Notes: a model not told the origin generated them from the sequence alone. DNA of 64,000 bases from Arcobacter_B sp049472135 (GCF_049472135.1 NZ_JBMOVV010000013.1:1-64000), one strand, 5' to 3'. Shown: positions 1 through 9,491, counted from the stretch's first letter. Numbers and translations are program-made.

Positions 1-671
1 AATGCAACAGCATTGTGACCATACCACCATTGAACTAATGCATCATTTGTACCTGCATACATAGAAACAGAGTGAATCCACGAACCATAACCAGATACTA
101 ACGCAGTTGGAACTTCCATATTGTTAAATAAATATAACATTGCAACAGCAATAAATGTAGCAATGAAATACCAAATTGAGATATATAAAGTTCTCTCTCT
201 TCTAATTCCAATTAAACCAAAAATAGAGATACCCCATAATACCCACCATACAACAACTAAAATGTCTAATGGCCACTCTAATTCAGCATACTCTTTTGAA
301 GTTGTAATTCCCATAAATAGAGTAACAACAGCTAAAAGAATCGTGATGAAGTATAATACAAAGTGTAATTTAGCAATCGTCATTAAAAATGGTGATTCCT
401 TAATTGAAACTTTTAAAACTCTTTGACTAACATAATACCATGCCGCAAAGATACCACTTAGAGCAAAACCAAACGCAACACCGTTAGTGTGTAAAGGTCT
501 TAATCTACTGAAAGTACCATATTCCCCTGCTAAGTTATTTAAACCTGGGAAAGCTAGTTGAAACGCTAATATAACACCAATTGTCATACCAATGATACCA
601 AACAAAATTGTTGCAAATGTAAAGGCTTTTGCAACTGAGTAATCATACTCAATTTTTGCACCGTTTTGCAT
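1..671 (-). CDS. ccoN: cbb3-type cytochrome c oxidase subunit I (CcoN), C-terminal part cut by window edge
   Basis: The catalytic haem-copper subunit of the high-affinity cbb3 terminal oxidase, an inner-membrane protein that reduces O2 under microaerobic conditions. About 223 N-terminal codons are visible and the gene runs off the left edge. The protein starts MQNGAKIEYDYSVAKAF and has several hydrophobic segments; an early LRPLHTNGVAFGF stretch matches the family's first haem-ligand helix, and WYGHNAVAF near the edge matches the start of the CuB/haem helix region. The ATG at 671 follows a strong GGAGGAG ribosome-binding site. The long upstream region carries an FNR-like and a Fur-like box. 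Downstream ccoO, ccoQ and ccoP are expected beyond the edge but not seen. Confidence 0.93.
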   Translation of the reverse strand, partial: MQNGAKIEYDYSVAKAFTFATILFGIIGMTIGVILAFQLAFPGLNNLAGEYGTFSRLRPLHTNGVAFGFALSGIFAAWYYVSQRVLKVSIKESPFLMTIAKLHFVLYFITILLAVVTLFMGITTSKEYAELEWPLDILVVVWWVLWGISIFGLIGIRRERTLYISIWYFIATFIAVAMLYLFNNMEVPTALVSGYGSWIHSVSMYAGTNDALVQWWYGHNAVA

Positions 672-814
672 CAATCTCCTCCTACTAATTTTATATACAA
701 GTCACAAATCGTCACTTATGGCTAAATATTAGCCAAAGCGCACTAAAATTTTTCTTAATTTTAGGGATATTTAAGTATTTTTTTAACAATTATTTAACAA
801 TTAAATAACAATAG

Positions 815-833
815 TATAATGATAATAATTATC
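815..833. promoter_or_regulatory. candidate Fur box upstream of ccoN
   Basis: The 19 bases TATAATGATAATAATTATC agree with the classical Fur consensus (three GATAAT-type hexamers) at 17 of 19 positions. The site lies 144 bases upstream of the ccoN start. The region is very AT-rich, which raises the chance of a fortuitous match. Iron control of the oxidase is an inference. Confidence 0.4.
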
Positions 834-898
834 TATTTTGCTATTTTAATACTATTTTTGTTATTTCTTTTTTCTGATAAGTTTTACTTATGAAAATA

Positions 899-912
899 TT
901 GATTGTCATCAA
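899..912. promoter_or_regulatory. candidate FNR/CRP-family box upstream of ccoN
   Basis: TTGATTGTCATCAA is a perfect TTGAT-N4-ATCAA palindrome, the textbook FNR consensus. It lies 228 bases upstream of the ccoN ATG, so a promoter at the usual -41.5 offset would give a leader of about 190 nt. The stretch 672-1131 has no convincing gene and otherwise looks like AT-rich regulatory DNA. Confidence 0.5.
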
Positions 913-1131
913 GCAAGTTTTTATTTAAATATCCGTAATTATGGGGCTTTGAAGGAATCATATTTTAAATGAATTTTATTAGTATTACACTTTGTATACT
1001 AATTGAAATTTGCTAGTAATTATTTTGTTTTTAGATAGTTGAAGTTAAATTTGCTTTTTTCATCAAAAAAAATTATAGGTTTAAATAATAATATTTATTT
1101 GATAACTTTTCTTATTATATTGGAAGTTTTT

Positions 1132-1608
1132 TTACTTCCAATTTTTAAGTGTTATTTGTGTCTCTCTTTGCATAGTTTTTCTCTTCATATCTTCCCTTTT
1201 ATCATGAAGTTTCTTACCTTGTGCAGTTGCTATTTGAACTTTAACAATATTCTTTGAATTAAAGTAAAGTTTTAAAGCAACAATAGTTATTCCATCTTTA
1301 GTTACTTTTGTATATAGTTTTTCTATTTCTTTTCTATGAAGTAACAGTTTTCTATCTCGTCTTTCATCAGGTCTGTACGTAGTATGTGCTGTACTTAAAT
1401 GTGAAATATGCATATTTAATAAAAATACTTCATTTTTTATAATTCTTACATGTGTATCTTTTAAATTAACTCTACCTTCTCTTATTGCTTTTACTTCACT
1501 TCCTTGTAAAGCAATACCTGCTTCAAATGTATCTAAAATATGAAAATCATGCCATGCTTTCTTATTTTTAAACACTAAATTTTTTTTATCATTCTCTTTT
1601 TTAGCCAT
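1132..1608 (-). CDS. smpB: SsrA-binding protein SmpB
   Basis: The tmRNA partner protein that delivers SsrA to stalled ribosomes in the cytoplasm. At 158 aa it has the usual length. The N-terminal KNKKAWHDFHILDTFEAGI and the LQGSEVKAIREGRVNLKD core are diagnostic of the family, followed by the basic C-terminal KKLHDKREDMKRK tail that inserts in the ribosome. It lies two bases after ispE on the same strand, in a smpB-ispE-truB-helicase run. A 9-bp hairpin (1119-1142) overlaps the stop codon but has no T-tract in the gene's direction. The tmRNA gene itself is not in the window. Confidence 0.95.
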   Translation of the reverse strand: MAKKENDKKNLVFKNKKAWHDFHILDTFEAGIALQGSEVKAIREGRVNLKDTHVRIIKNEVFLLNMHISHLSTAHTTYRPDERRDRKLLLHRKEIEKLYTKVTKDGITIVALKLYFNSKNIVKVQIATAQGKKLHDKREDMKRKTMQRETQITLKNWK

Positions 1609-1610
1609 TT

Positions 1611-2372
1611 CTAATCCTTAAGAACAGTGAAAAATGAACTTCCACTTCCACTAAAATACCAGTCTTTTTTTACAAAACTTTTAAGTTCTGGTTCTGCCAT
1701 TATTGCTGGTTCGTATAAATCATTAGCCTCATTAATATTAAGTAGATTTAAAATATCCATAGAATTCATGCTTAACAATTTATTTTTATCTTCTTCATTA
1801 ATTTCTTTATAAAAATTTTCTCTAAAAAGTTTGAAAATCTTTCCCGTGTCACATTTAATTTTAGGTGTAATTGTTTTAATATTTAAAGGCTCTTCTTTAA
1901 ACTCTTTTACAATTTCTCCAATTCCTGTAACATTTGCACTATCATATTCATAAACAAAAAAAGGAACATCAGCACCAATTTTAGTCGCTATTTCACATAA
2001 TTCATCTTTTGAAAGTTCTAAATTACAATACTCATTTGCCATTAATAAAAAAGTAGCGGCATTTGAGCTTCCACCACCTAAACCAGCAAATTCAGGAATA
2101 TTTTTTTCAATTTTTACACTATATTCATTAAAGAATTTTTCAACATTTTTTAGATGTTTTATTAAATTGTATGCTTTATATACAGTGTTTGATTCTAATT
2201 TACATCCAAAATCCCCTATAATGTTAAAAGCTTTCCTATTCGTTTTAACAAAAGAGATTTCGTCATACATATTATGAACTCGAACAAATCTAGACACTAG
2301 TTCATGATATGTATCTCTTTTTCCTGCAATTTTTAAAAAGATATTAACTTTTGCATAAGATTTAGAGTACAC
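1611..2372 (-). CDS. ispE: 4-diphosphocytidyl-2-C-methyl-D-erythritol kinase IspE
   Basis: An ATP-dependent kinase of the MEP isoprenoid pathway, phosphorylating the 2-hydroxyl of CDP-methylerythritol. It is a GHMP kinase of 253 aa. The N-terminal SYAKVNIFLKI carries the catalytic Lys8, the glycine-rich ATP loop EFAGLGGGSSNAA spans about residues 94-106, and GADVPFF contains the catalytic Asp at about 135. The start is GTG at 2372, overlapping the truB TAG stop by one base, which suggests translational coupling. dxs, another gene of the pathway, is also in this window at 51.3-53.1 kb. Confidence 0.93.
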   Translation of the reverse strand: MYSKSYAKVNIFLKIAGKRDTYHELVSRFVRVHNMYDEISFVKTNRKAFNIIGDFGCKLESNTVYKAYNLIKHLKNVEKFFNEYSVKIEKNIPEFAGLGGGSSNAATFLLMANEYCNLELSKDELCEIATKIGADVPFFVYEYDSANVTGIGEIVKEFKEEPLNIKTITPKIKCDTGKIFKLFRENFYKEINEEDKNKLLSMNSMDILNLLNINEANDLYEPAIMAEPELKSFVKKDWYFSGSGSSFFTVLKD

Positions 2373-3220
2373 TAAAATGTCACCTTATTTAATAGATATT
2401 TTACTTCTTTATTTTCAATTTGGATTATACTAAAAAAATCATCAAAGACAATTAGATATCTTCCATCATTTTTATTTTCAAGAAAATCTACAGAAATCTT
2501 TCGTCCACTATCTAACCACTCTTTTGTTCCAAAATATTTATTTACTGGAATATCTAAATAATCAAGAGGATTTAAATCTTTTTCATTTTCATAAAAAAAC
2601 TTACCTTCATTAATTCTTTCTAAATAAGATAAGGTCCCTACTCTATCTAATTTTTTAAGCAATATTTGAGCTAAACTTCTTATATACGAGCCTTCACTAA
2701 CTGTTGCTTCAAAAGTGATAAAAGGATGATTATAAGATATAAATTTAGTAGCACTTATTGTCATAGATGATTTTTTCATCTGAACATCTTTACCCTCTCT
2801 AGCCATTTCATATGCTCTTTTTCCATTAATCTTTTTTGCTGAGAATTTTGGAGGATAATATTCATGAGTTCCTATTAGTTTATTAATTTCATCAATTAAA
2901 AGTTCTGTACTAACTCTTTTTTCTTCTTTTATCCTTATAATATTCTCGATATCTAAAGATTCAGATTGTGTACCTAACCAAATTACTGCTTTATAAGTTT
3001 TTGGGGTTTTACTCATATAATTAAATAGTTTAGAATATTGACCAAAAGCTACTATCAAACAACCACAAGCAAAAGGGTCTAAAGTTCCACTAAATCCTGC
3101 TTTTTTGTTTTTATATTTTCTTTTAATCTCATTTAAATATGAGTTTGAACTTCTAAAAATTGGTTTTTTAACTACTATTAATTTATTTAAAGCTTCTTTA
3201 TTATATAACTTTTTCTGCAA
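2372..3220 (-). CDS. truB: tRNA pseudouridine(55) synthase TruB
   Basis: Makes pseudouridine 55 in the T-loop of tRNAs. The signature GTLDPFACGCL places the catalytic Asp at about residue 48. The family's later motifs are recognisable in GTHEYYPPKFSAKKINGKRA and EGSYIRSLAQIL. At 282 aa it is in the normal range, with a divergent C-terminal part. The start is a TTG at 3220 with an AGGAG-like site in front. It lies 10 bases after the helicase gene and overlaps ispE, so the four genes probably form one transcript. Confidence 0.93.
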   Translation of the reverse strand: MQKKLYNKEALNKLIVVKKPIFRSSNSYLNEIKRKYKNKKAGFSGTLDPFACGCLIVAFGQYSKLFNYMSKTPKTYKAVIWLGTQSESLDIENIIRIKEEKRVSTELLIDEINKLIGTHEYYPPKFSAKKINGKRAYEMAREGKDVQMKKSSMTISATKFISYNHPFITFEATVSEGSYIRSLAQILLKKLDRVGTLSYLERINEGKFFYENEKDLNPLDYLDIPVNKYFGTKEWLDSGRKISVDFLENKNDGRYLIVFDDFFSIIQIENKEVKYLLNKVTF

Positions 3221-3230
3221 GGAGTTCTCT

Positions 3231-5285
3231 TTATATTTTTTCTACAAATGAAGATAAGATATCTCTTCTTTGCCCACCAAAATTAATAGTAAGCTTATAA
3301 TCTTTTCCAGCTTTATTAGCCTTTTGAACTCTTCCCATTCCAAATATTTTATGTTGAACTAAATCACCTTTTTTAAACGAAGAATGCTTCTCAATAGTTA
3401 AACAACCTTTAATCAATCCTGATTCACTTAGAAATCTTGATTTTGTTAAAGAAGTTCTTTTACCTTTATAAAATCTTGAATGTGCAAATGATAAAGTAAG
3501 ATTATCCATAGCTCTAGTAATTGCAACATAACCTAATCTTCTTTCTTCTTCTATATCACTTCCATCACCTGTAATAGGGAAGAACCCTTCTTCAAAACCA
3601 ATAATAAATAAGTGTTTAAACTCTAAACCTTTTGAAGCATGAATACTCATCATAGATACGGCTTCACTATAAAGCTCATCATTTTCACTCTCTAATGCAA
3701 TTTCATTTAAAAAGTCTTTTAAATCTAAATGTGGATTTTGAATAAAGAAGTCTCTAATATATCCGTAAAACTCATCAATATTTGCTTGTCTATCAAAACC
3801 ATCAGGTACGTTATCATAAGAAGCTCTATAATCAAATGCTTCCTCAAAAGAGTCTAGGAACTTCATTTTTGATTCTTTTAATTGTTCTTTTAAGTCCATA
3901 ATTGAAGCTTCAAATACTTTTAATGTTCTTGAGTTTTTCTTTCCAACAACAGCAGTTAACTCTTCCGCATCAAAATTTTGAATTATTTCAAATATAGGTT
4001 TTTTAAGTTCAGCAGATTTTGCATCTAATTTTTCAATTGTAGTTTTACCAATACCTCTTTTAGGCTTATTTACAATTCTTTTTAAAGAGAAGTTATCATG
4101 TGAATTAGTAAGAACTCTAAAATAAGCAATTAAATCTTTAATTTCGGCTCTTTCGTAGAACTTCATACCACCAACTAATTTATAGTTAAGTCCTGCTCTG
4201 TTAAAGCCTTCTTCTAGTGATCTTGATAAAGCATTTACTCTAAATAAAATAGCAACATCTTTAGCACTTACTCCACTATCTAGAAGTTTTTTAATATCAT
4301 CAATTATTTTTCTTGTTTCTTCATTTTCATCATGTGATTCATATATTCTAATAGAATCACCTTTTTGTCTTGTTCCTATTAATTTTTTACCTAATCTATC
4401 TCTATTGTGTTCGATTAATTGATTAGCATGATCTAAAATTGTATCTGTTGATCTATAGTTTTGTTCAAGTTTTACAACTTTTGTATTTTCAAAATGCTCT
4501 GAAAAATTCAAAATATTCTTAATAGTAGCACCTCTCCATCCATAAATAGACTGGTCATCATCACCAACTACACAAAGATTGTTATGAGAAGAGCATAGCA
4601 TCTTTAAAAGTTTATATTGTAGTTCATTTGTATCTTGATACTCATCAACCATAATATATTGATACTTCTGACTTATTTCTTGTGCTAACTTTGGATTTTT
4701 CTTTAAAATTAAGTAAGGCAATAAAATTAAATCATCAAAGTCTACAAGATTATTTTTTTCTAAATAAGCTTCATATTTTTCATATATTTCTGCTATTTCT
4801 TTATAAAGTTTTAATTGTGCTCCAGCTTTAGCTTCACTTGGAGTTATTAATGTATTTTTATATTTTGAAATTTCACTAACAAGCAGAGAAGTTGTTATAT
4901 CTTTATCAATTGATTTTAATATTCTTTTTTTATCATCAGTATCAATAATTATAAAATTGTTTTTTCTATCTAACTCACTCATATGAAACTTTAAAAATAG
5001 TAGTCCAAATTTATGGAAAGTACATAATAAAGGTGGTGTGTTTATCATAGATGGGTCAATTTGTGAGAAAGCACGTTCTCTCATCTCAGCGGCTGCTTTA
5101 TTTGTAAATGTAAGTGTTAAAATTGAGCTTGGATCAATTCCTATTGATATTAAATAAGCAAGTCGTGTGGTTATAGTTTTAGTTTTTCCAGAACCAGCTC
5201 CCGCTAATATCAGCAGTGAACCATCAATATATTGTGCTGCTTCTTTTTGTGAATCGTTTAATAATGATAATAAATTTTCAGACAT
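3231..5285 (-). CDS. UvrD/PcrA-type superfamily 1 DNA helicase
   Basis: An ATP-dependent 3'-5' DNA helicase of the UvrD/Rep/PcrA family, acting in nucleotide excision and mismatch repair or replication restart. Visible motifs in order: Walker A AGAGSGKT (about residues 28-35), TFTNKAAAEM, the DEYQDT Walker B, VGDDDQSIYGWRGA, QNYRST, SIHASKGLEF and YVAITRA. The C-terminal GDLVQHKIFGMGRV is the Tudor-like tail typical of UvrD and PcrA. I chose the ATG at 5285 (684 aa) because GGGAGAAG lies just before it; the in-frame extension to 5333 has no ribosome-binding site and a non-homologous leader. Divergent from the LysR gene. Confidence 0.93.
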   Translation of the reverse strand: MSENLLSLLNDSQKEAAQYIDGSLLILAGAGSGKTKTITTRLAYLISIGIDPSSILTLTFTNKAAAEMRERAFSQIDPSMINTPPLLCTFHKFGLLFLKFHMSELDRKNNFIIIDTDDKKRILKSIDKDITTSLLVSEISKYKNTLITPSEAKAGAQLKLYKEIAEIYEKYEAYLEKNNLVDFDDLILLPYLILKKNPKLAQEISQKYQYIMVDEYQDTNELQYKLLKMLCSSHNNLCVVGDDDQSIYGWRGATIKNILNFSEHFENTKVVKLEQNYRSTDTILDHANQLIEHNRDRLGKKLIGTRQKGDSIRIYESHDENEETRKIIDDIKKLLDSGVSAKDVAILFRVNALSRSLEEGFNRAGLNYKLVGGMKFYERAEIKDLIAYFRVLTNSHDNFSLKRIVNKPKRGIGKTTIEKLDAKSAELKKPIFEIIQNFDAEELTAVVGKKNSRTLKVFEASIMDLKEQLKESKMKFLDSFEEAFDYRASYDNVPDGFDRQANIDEFYGYIRDFFIQNPHLDLKDFLNEIALESENDELYSEAVSMMSIHASKGLEFKHLFIIGFEEGFFPITGDGSDIEEERRLGYVAITRAMDNLTLSFAHSRFYKGKRTSLTKSRFLSESGLIKGCLTIEKHSSFKKGDLVQHKIFGMGRVQKANKAGKDYKLTINFGGQRRDILSSFVEKI

Positions 5286-5402
5286 TTCTTCTCCCAATAA
5301 TATATAATTATACCACATATAAATTAAATTCACTATTTCTCTTAATTATTCTATATATAAATAAATGTTATTATAATCATAATTTATTTTACGGAGGTTA
5401 TA

Positions 5403-6299
5403 ATGCTAACAGATTTTGCTAAACTAGAGACATTTCTAACTGTTGTTAGAGAAAAGTCTTTTTCAAAAGCTTCAGCAAAACTTGGTATTTCTCAACCTGC
5501 TGTAACACAACAAATGAGATATATTGAAGACTATTTAGATGTGCAAGTTGTAGATAGAAAAAAGAATGGTATTAGGCTTACAAAAGAAGGTCAAATGCTA
5601 TACTCAATTGCACTAAAAATTGAGAAGTGTGTTGCAAATGGAGAAAAAGAATTACTAAAAATTATGAACAAAGATGTTACTTTTGTATTTGGTGCATCTT
5701 TTATTATTGGAAATTATATTTTACCAAGATTTTTAAACAATCTTAAAGAGAATATTAACAATGAAGTATCAATCAATGTTTCAGTTTCACATGAAGCAAT
5801 TGAAGATTTACTTGATAAAAAAATTGATATGGCATTAGTGGAGAACTATGTTCCTAATGATGATATCATTTATAGAGAATGGATGGAAGATGAAATTGTT
5901 ATATTCTCAAATCAGAAACTTCCAGCTCGTGCAAAAGCAGAAGATTTATTATCATATAAATGGGTTTGTAGAAATCCAGATTCTCATACAAGAGCAATTT
6001 TTAAAGAGAACCTAGATAAAGCAAATTTCCCTGATTGTGATACTTTTGATGTAACTAGTGAAGTTACAAGTGCTACAACTATTGTACAAACAGTTTTACA
6101 CTCAGATAAAAATGCAACACCAACAGTTTCAATTGTTTCAAGAAATGCAATTGAATCACTTTTAAAATCTGGTGCTTTATATGAATCAAGAATCAATAAT
6201 CAAAAAATGGTTAGAAAATTATATATTGCATATAGAAAAGATAGAAAACATGATGCCTTTATAGACAATGTAGTAGACTATCTTCTAAAAATGAAATAA
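5403..6299 (+). CDS. LysR-family transcriptional regulator
   Basis: A 298-aa LysR-type regulator. The N-terminal winged helix-turn-helix occupies about residues 5-65 (ETFLTVVREKSFSKASAKL, then ISQPAVTQQMRYIEDYL), followed by a periplasmic-binding-protein-like effector domain. A good GGAGG ribosome-binding site precedes the ATG. It is divergent from the helicase and convergent with the radical SAM gene, with a bidirectional terminator after it. No adjacent target operon is obvious, and the 100-odd bases before it are the only intergenic candidate for autoregulation. Effector and targets cannot be told from sequence. Confidence 0.9.
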   Translation: MLTDFAKLETFLTVVREKSFSKASAKLGISQPAVTQQMRYIEDYLDVQVVDRKKNGIRLTKEGQMLYSIALKIEKCVANGEKELLKIMNKDVTFVFGASFIIGNYILPRFLNNLKENINNEVSINVSVSHEAIEDLLDKKIDMALVENYVPNDDIIYREWMEDEIVIFSNQKLPARAKAEDLLSYKWVCRNPDSHTRAIFKENLDKANFPDCDTFDVTSEVTSATTIVQTVLHSDKNATPTVSIVSRNAIESLLKSGALYESRINNQKMVRKLYIAYRKDRKHDAFIDNVVDYLLKMK

Positions 6300-6323
6300 G
6301 TATTAGAACCCTAATACTTATTT
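6294..6323. terminator. bidirectional intrinsic terminator
   Basis: A 13-bp inverted repeat (AAATAAGTATTAG, 4-nt loop, CTAATACTTATTT) lies between the convergent LysR and radical SAM genes, with T-runs available on both strands. It includes the LysR stop codon. Confidence 0.8.
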
Positions 6324-7285
6324 TAATAGTTAAGACCCTCTTTTTCTAAAGCTAATCTTATTTTTTTCATTTGTGTATGTTTATCTCTACACCATTGTGG
6401 TGAAAGTAAAGTATCATCATCAATTCCAGCTGTTATTCTTTGAACTGAAACATCATTTGGTAAATCAACAATAGATTTTACTACTGTATCAATGTATAAT
6501 TCTTCAGTTATTGGAGTAAATCTTCCTTTTCTAAATTCATTAGTTAAAAGAGTATTTTTAACTACATATAAAGGATGAAACTTAATTGAATCTACATTTA
6601 ATTCACATGTTTGCTTAAATGATTCAAGCATCATTTCTTGATTTTCCCCAGGAAGACCATAGATTAAATGTCCACAAACATTTAAACCTTTTTCTTTACT
6701 TCTTTTAATCCAATATTTCATATTTTCAACACTATCACCTCTATTAATTGCTTCTAGTGTCGAATCATAAAAAGATTGAATCCCATATTCAACCCAAATC
6801 TCTTTTTCTTTTGAAAGACCTACTAAATAATCTAAGATTTCATCAGTAACACAATCTGTTCTTGTACCAATACTTAAACCTATTACATTATCAAAAGATA
6901 AAGCTTTTTCATATAAAGCTTTTAATGTAGAAAAAGGTGCATATGTATTTGTAAAAGATTGAAAATATACTATAAACTTTCCAACTCCAAATTTATTTTG
7001 CAGTCTATCTCTTGTAGCAATAAACTGCATTTCAAGTTGTTTTAGTTGATTATCTAAATAAGGATTTTCTTCAATTCTAGGATTTAATTTGAACTTTGTT
7101 CTTTTTTCTTTAAGATTAGGTGAAAAAGAGTCATTCTCACAAAAAGAACAACCACCTTTAGCTACTGTTCCATCAATATTTGGACATGTAAATCCAGATA
7201 TTGAAATAGGAACTTTATAAATTTTTTCACCAAACTTGTTTTTAAAATATCTACCTATTGTTAAAACGTCTTTTAAATTACTCAT
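6323..7285 (-). CDS. TIGR01212/YhcC-type radical SAM protein
   Basis: A 320-aa radical SAM protein. The cluster-binding cysteines are C34, C46 and C49 in GFTCPNIDGTVAKGGCSFC, the unusual CX11CX2C spacing of the TIGR01212 (YhcC-like) family rather than CX3CX2C. A TIM-barrel-like body follows (IGLSIGTRTDCV, VEYGIQSF, NVCGHLIYGLPGE), and the C-terminal HTQMKKIRLALEKEG is family-typical. It is 2 bases downstream of purF, so probably co-transcribed. The exact reaction is not established for most members of the family. Confidence 0.85.
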   Translation of the reverse strand: MSNLKDVLTIGRYFKNKFGEKIYKVPISISGFTCPNIDGTVAKGGCSFCENDSFSPNLKEKRTKFKLNPRIEENPYLDNQLKQLEMQFIATRDRLQNKFGVGKFIVYFQSFTNTYAPFSTLKALYEKALSFDNVIGLSIGTRTDCVTDEILDYLVGLSKEKEIWVEYGIQSFYDSTLEAINRGDSVENMKYWIKRSKEKGLNVCGHLIYGLPGENQEMMLESFKQTCELNVDSIKFHPLYVVKNTLLTNEFRKGRFTPITEELYIDTVVKSIVDLPNDVSVQRITAGIDDDTLLSPQWCRDKHTQMKKIRLALEKEGLNY

Positions 7286-7286
7286 C

Positions 7287-8636
7287 TTACTCTTTTACGA
7301 AGTAATCCCCGTTGAAACTTTCTAAAGCGTAATTTCTATCATTTCCAATAGCATTTGTTAAATCATCTACAGAAAGATATTTTAAAGAATCTGCTTGAAT
7401 ATATTCACATACTTCATCTACAGATTTACTGTTTGAAATTAACTCATCTTTATTTGGTGTATCAATACCATAGTAACAAGGGAATTTAATTTCAGGAGAA
7501 GCAACTCTAAAATGAACCTCTTTAGCACCTGCATCTTTTAACATTTTAACAATTCTTTTTGATGTAGTTCCTCTTACAACAGAGTCATCAATAACAAGTA
7601 ATGATTTTCCTGCAATAAGTGATTTCATAGGACTCAATTTCATTCTAACTTTTAAGTTTCTCATCTCTTGAGTTGGTTCAATAAATGTTCTACCTACATA
7701 GTGATTTCTAATAATCCCATACTCAAAAGGAACACCACTTTCAGCTGCATATCCTAATGCTGCTGGAACCCCTGAATCTGGAACTGGAACAACCATATCA
7801 ACATTAATTTGTGAATCTTTATCATTTCTAGCAAGAGCTCTACCCATGTTTTCTCTACTTCTGTATACATTTTTACCATCAATTACTGAATCAGGTCTTG
7901 CAAAATATACAAATTCAAAGGCACATGGTCTATATTCACTCTCGAAAAGTTGAATTGATTCTGGTTCTTCTTTATCTTCACTAAAGATTAACATCTCTCC
8001 TGGATTAACATCTCTAATAAACTCTGCATCAACTAAATCAAATGCACAAGTTTCAGATGCAACAATATAACCACCTGATTTAATTTTTCCTAAAGACAAT
8101 GGTCTAATACCATATCTATCTCTGATAACAAATTGCTTTGATCTTGATTGAACAATAAAACAATAAGCTCCAATAGTTTTAGTTAAGGCTTCTTTAATTC
8201 TATCTCTTAATCTATCTTTTGTGTTTTTAGCAATTAAATGAATTAAGTTTTCTGTGTCCATTCCAGTTTGGAATATTGCACCTTTGTCAATTAAGTCTTG
8301 TCTTACTTCATCTTTGTTAATTAAGTTACCATTATGAACAATTGATATTTCACCTAATTTATACTTTGCAAATACAGGCTGTGCATCTAAAATAGAATCT
8401 CCACCAGCAGTTGAGTATCTATTATGACCTATTGCCATATTACCTTGTAAATATTGTAAAGCTTCATCTGTAAATACTTCTGAAACTAAACCTCTATCTT
8501 TTTTTGTATAAATTTTTCCATTACTTGATGAAGAAATACCAGTAGCTTCTTGACCTCTATGCTGCATTGAGAATAAAGCTAGTGAAGCTAATCTTGCAGC
8601 ATTATCATTTCCGTAAATTCCAACTATTGCACACAT
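7287..8636 (-). CDS. purF: amidophosphoribosyltransferase PurF
   Basis: First committed step of purine synthesis: glutamine plus PRPP gives 5-phosphoribosylamine. The protein starts MCAIVGIYG, so removal of Met exposes the catalytic Cys1 with no propeptide. The class II glutamine amidotransferase domain includes FSMQHRGQEATGI, GHNRYST and HNGNL. The PRPP-binding loop VIDDSVVRGTT lies in the C-terminal phosphoribosyltransferase domain. 449 aa is normal. It follows dapB with an 81-bp gap containing a hairpin, and has an AAAGG site before its ATG. Confidence 0.96.
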   Translation of the reverse strand: MCAIVGIYGNDNAARLASLALFSMQHRGQEATGISSSSNGKIYTKKDRGLVSEVFTDEALQYLQGNMAIGHNRYSTAGGDSILDAQPVFAKYKLGEISIVHNGNLINKDEVRQDLIDKGAIFQTGMDTENLIHLIAKNTKDRLRDRIKEALTKTIGAYCFIVQSRSKQFVIRDRYGIRPLSLGKIKSGGYIVASETCAFDLVDAEFIRDVNPGEMLIFSEDKEEPESIQLFESEYRPCAFEFVYFARPDSVIDGKNVYRSRENMGRALARNDKDSQINVDMVVPVPDSGVPAALGYAAESGVPFEYGIIRNHYVGRTFIEPTQEMRNLKVRMKLSPMKSLIAGKSLLVIDDSVVRGTTSKRIVKMLKDAGAKEVHFRVASPEIKFPCYYGIDTPNKDELISNSKSVDEVCEYIQADSLKYLSVDDLTNAIGNDRNYALESFNGDYFVKE

Positions 8637-8652
8637 TTATTTAACCTTTGAA

Positions 8653-8690
8653 AAGAGGAAGAAGTGAAAGTGTAAATATCTTTTCCTCTT
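8653..8690 (-). promoter_or_regulatory. hairpin in the dapB-purF gap
   Basis: AAGAGGAA (8653-8660) and TTCCTCTT (8683-8690) form an 8-bp stem with a 22-nt loop, just before the purF ribosome-binding site. On the transcribed strand it is followed by a short TTTTC only, so it may be a weak terminator or attenuator rather than a full terminator. Confidence 0.35.
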
Positions 8691-8717
8691 AGTTTTGAAT
8701 TTTGTTTTTGTTTTATT

Positions 8718-9491
8718 TTATAGACCTAAAGCGTCATTAATTGAGTAAAGTTTTGGATCTTTTCCGATAATCCATTTAGCAACTTTAATAGCACCTTGAG
8801 AGAAAGTGTTTCTTGCTGTTGCAGTATGGTTTAACTCTAAAAATTCACCATCATTGTATAATCCAACTGTGTGTCTTCCTACAATATCTCCACCTCTTAA
8901 TGCCATAACAGCAATCTCATCTTTTGTTCTAGCACCAATGTTTCCATCTCTTCCAGAAACTCTAACATCATCTAAGTCTAAACCTCTTGCATCAGCTGCA
9001 TGCTCTGCTAATGTAAGAGCCGTTCCAGATGGTGAATCAACTTTATGTCTATGGTGTTGTTCAACAATTTCAATATCAAAATCAGCAAGTGTTTTTGAAG
9101 CTAAGTGTACAAGTTTATTTAAAACTGCAACACCTAAACTCATATTAGTAGCATATAATACTGGTACTAATTTACTAGCTTCTAACAATAAATTTTGTTG
9201 ATGCTTGTTAAATCCAGTTGTAGCGATAACCAATGGCTTTCTAGCACCATTTTCAACTACTTCTGTAAGTAAAGCTTCTGTTGCTGCAGGAGCTGAAAAA
9301 TCAATAATTACATCTGAATTTTCAAATAATACTGCAAAATCATTTGTAACTACTGTATCCTCAGGTACAGGCTTTTTTAATTTATCAAAAACGTGTACTG
9401 CACCTACTCTTGCTTGCTCATCATTAGCTAAATCATCAATTAGTAATGAACCAACTCTACCTGTACTTCCTAAAATACCTACTTTAATCAT
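8718..9491 (-). CDS. dapB: 4-hydroxy-tetrahydrodipicolinate reductase DapB
   Basis: NAD(P)H-dependent step of the diaminopimelate/lysine pathway. The N-terminal nucleotide-binding motif is GILGSTGRVGSLL. The substrate and catalytic motif EQHHRHKVDSPSGTAL is intact, and MALRGGDIVGRHTV is the usual C-terminal signature. 257 aa fits the short form of the family. It lies 14 bases downstream of trxB. lysA, the last step of the pathway, is also in this window. Confidence 0.95.
   Translation of the reverse strand: MIKVGILGSTGRVGSLLIDDLANDEQARVGAVHVFDKLKKPVPEDTVVTNDFAVLFENSDVIIDFSAPAATEALLTEVVENGARKPLVIATTGFNKHQQNLLLEASKLVPVLYATNMSLGVAVLNKLVHLASKTLADFDIEIVEQHHRHKVDSPSGTALTLAEHAADARGLDLDDVRVSGRDGNIGARTKDEIAVMALRGGDIVGRHTVGLYNDGEFLELNHTATARNTFSQGAIKVAKWIIGKDPKLYSINDALGL

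Noticed and set aside
1039..1257. Hydrophobic 72-codon plus-strand frame between ccoN and smpB
   Set aside because: Half of it is antisense to the smpB 3' end, it has no ribosome-binding site, and its Phe/Leu-rich composition is what AT-rich DNA gives by chance.
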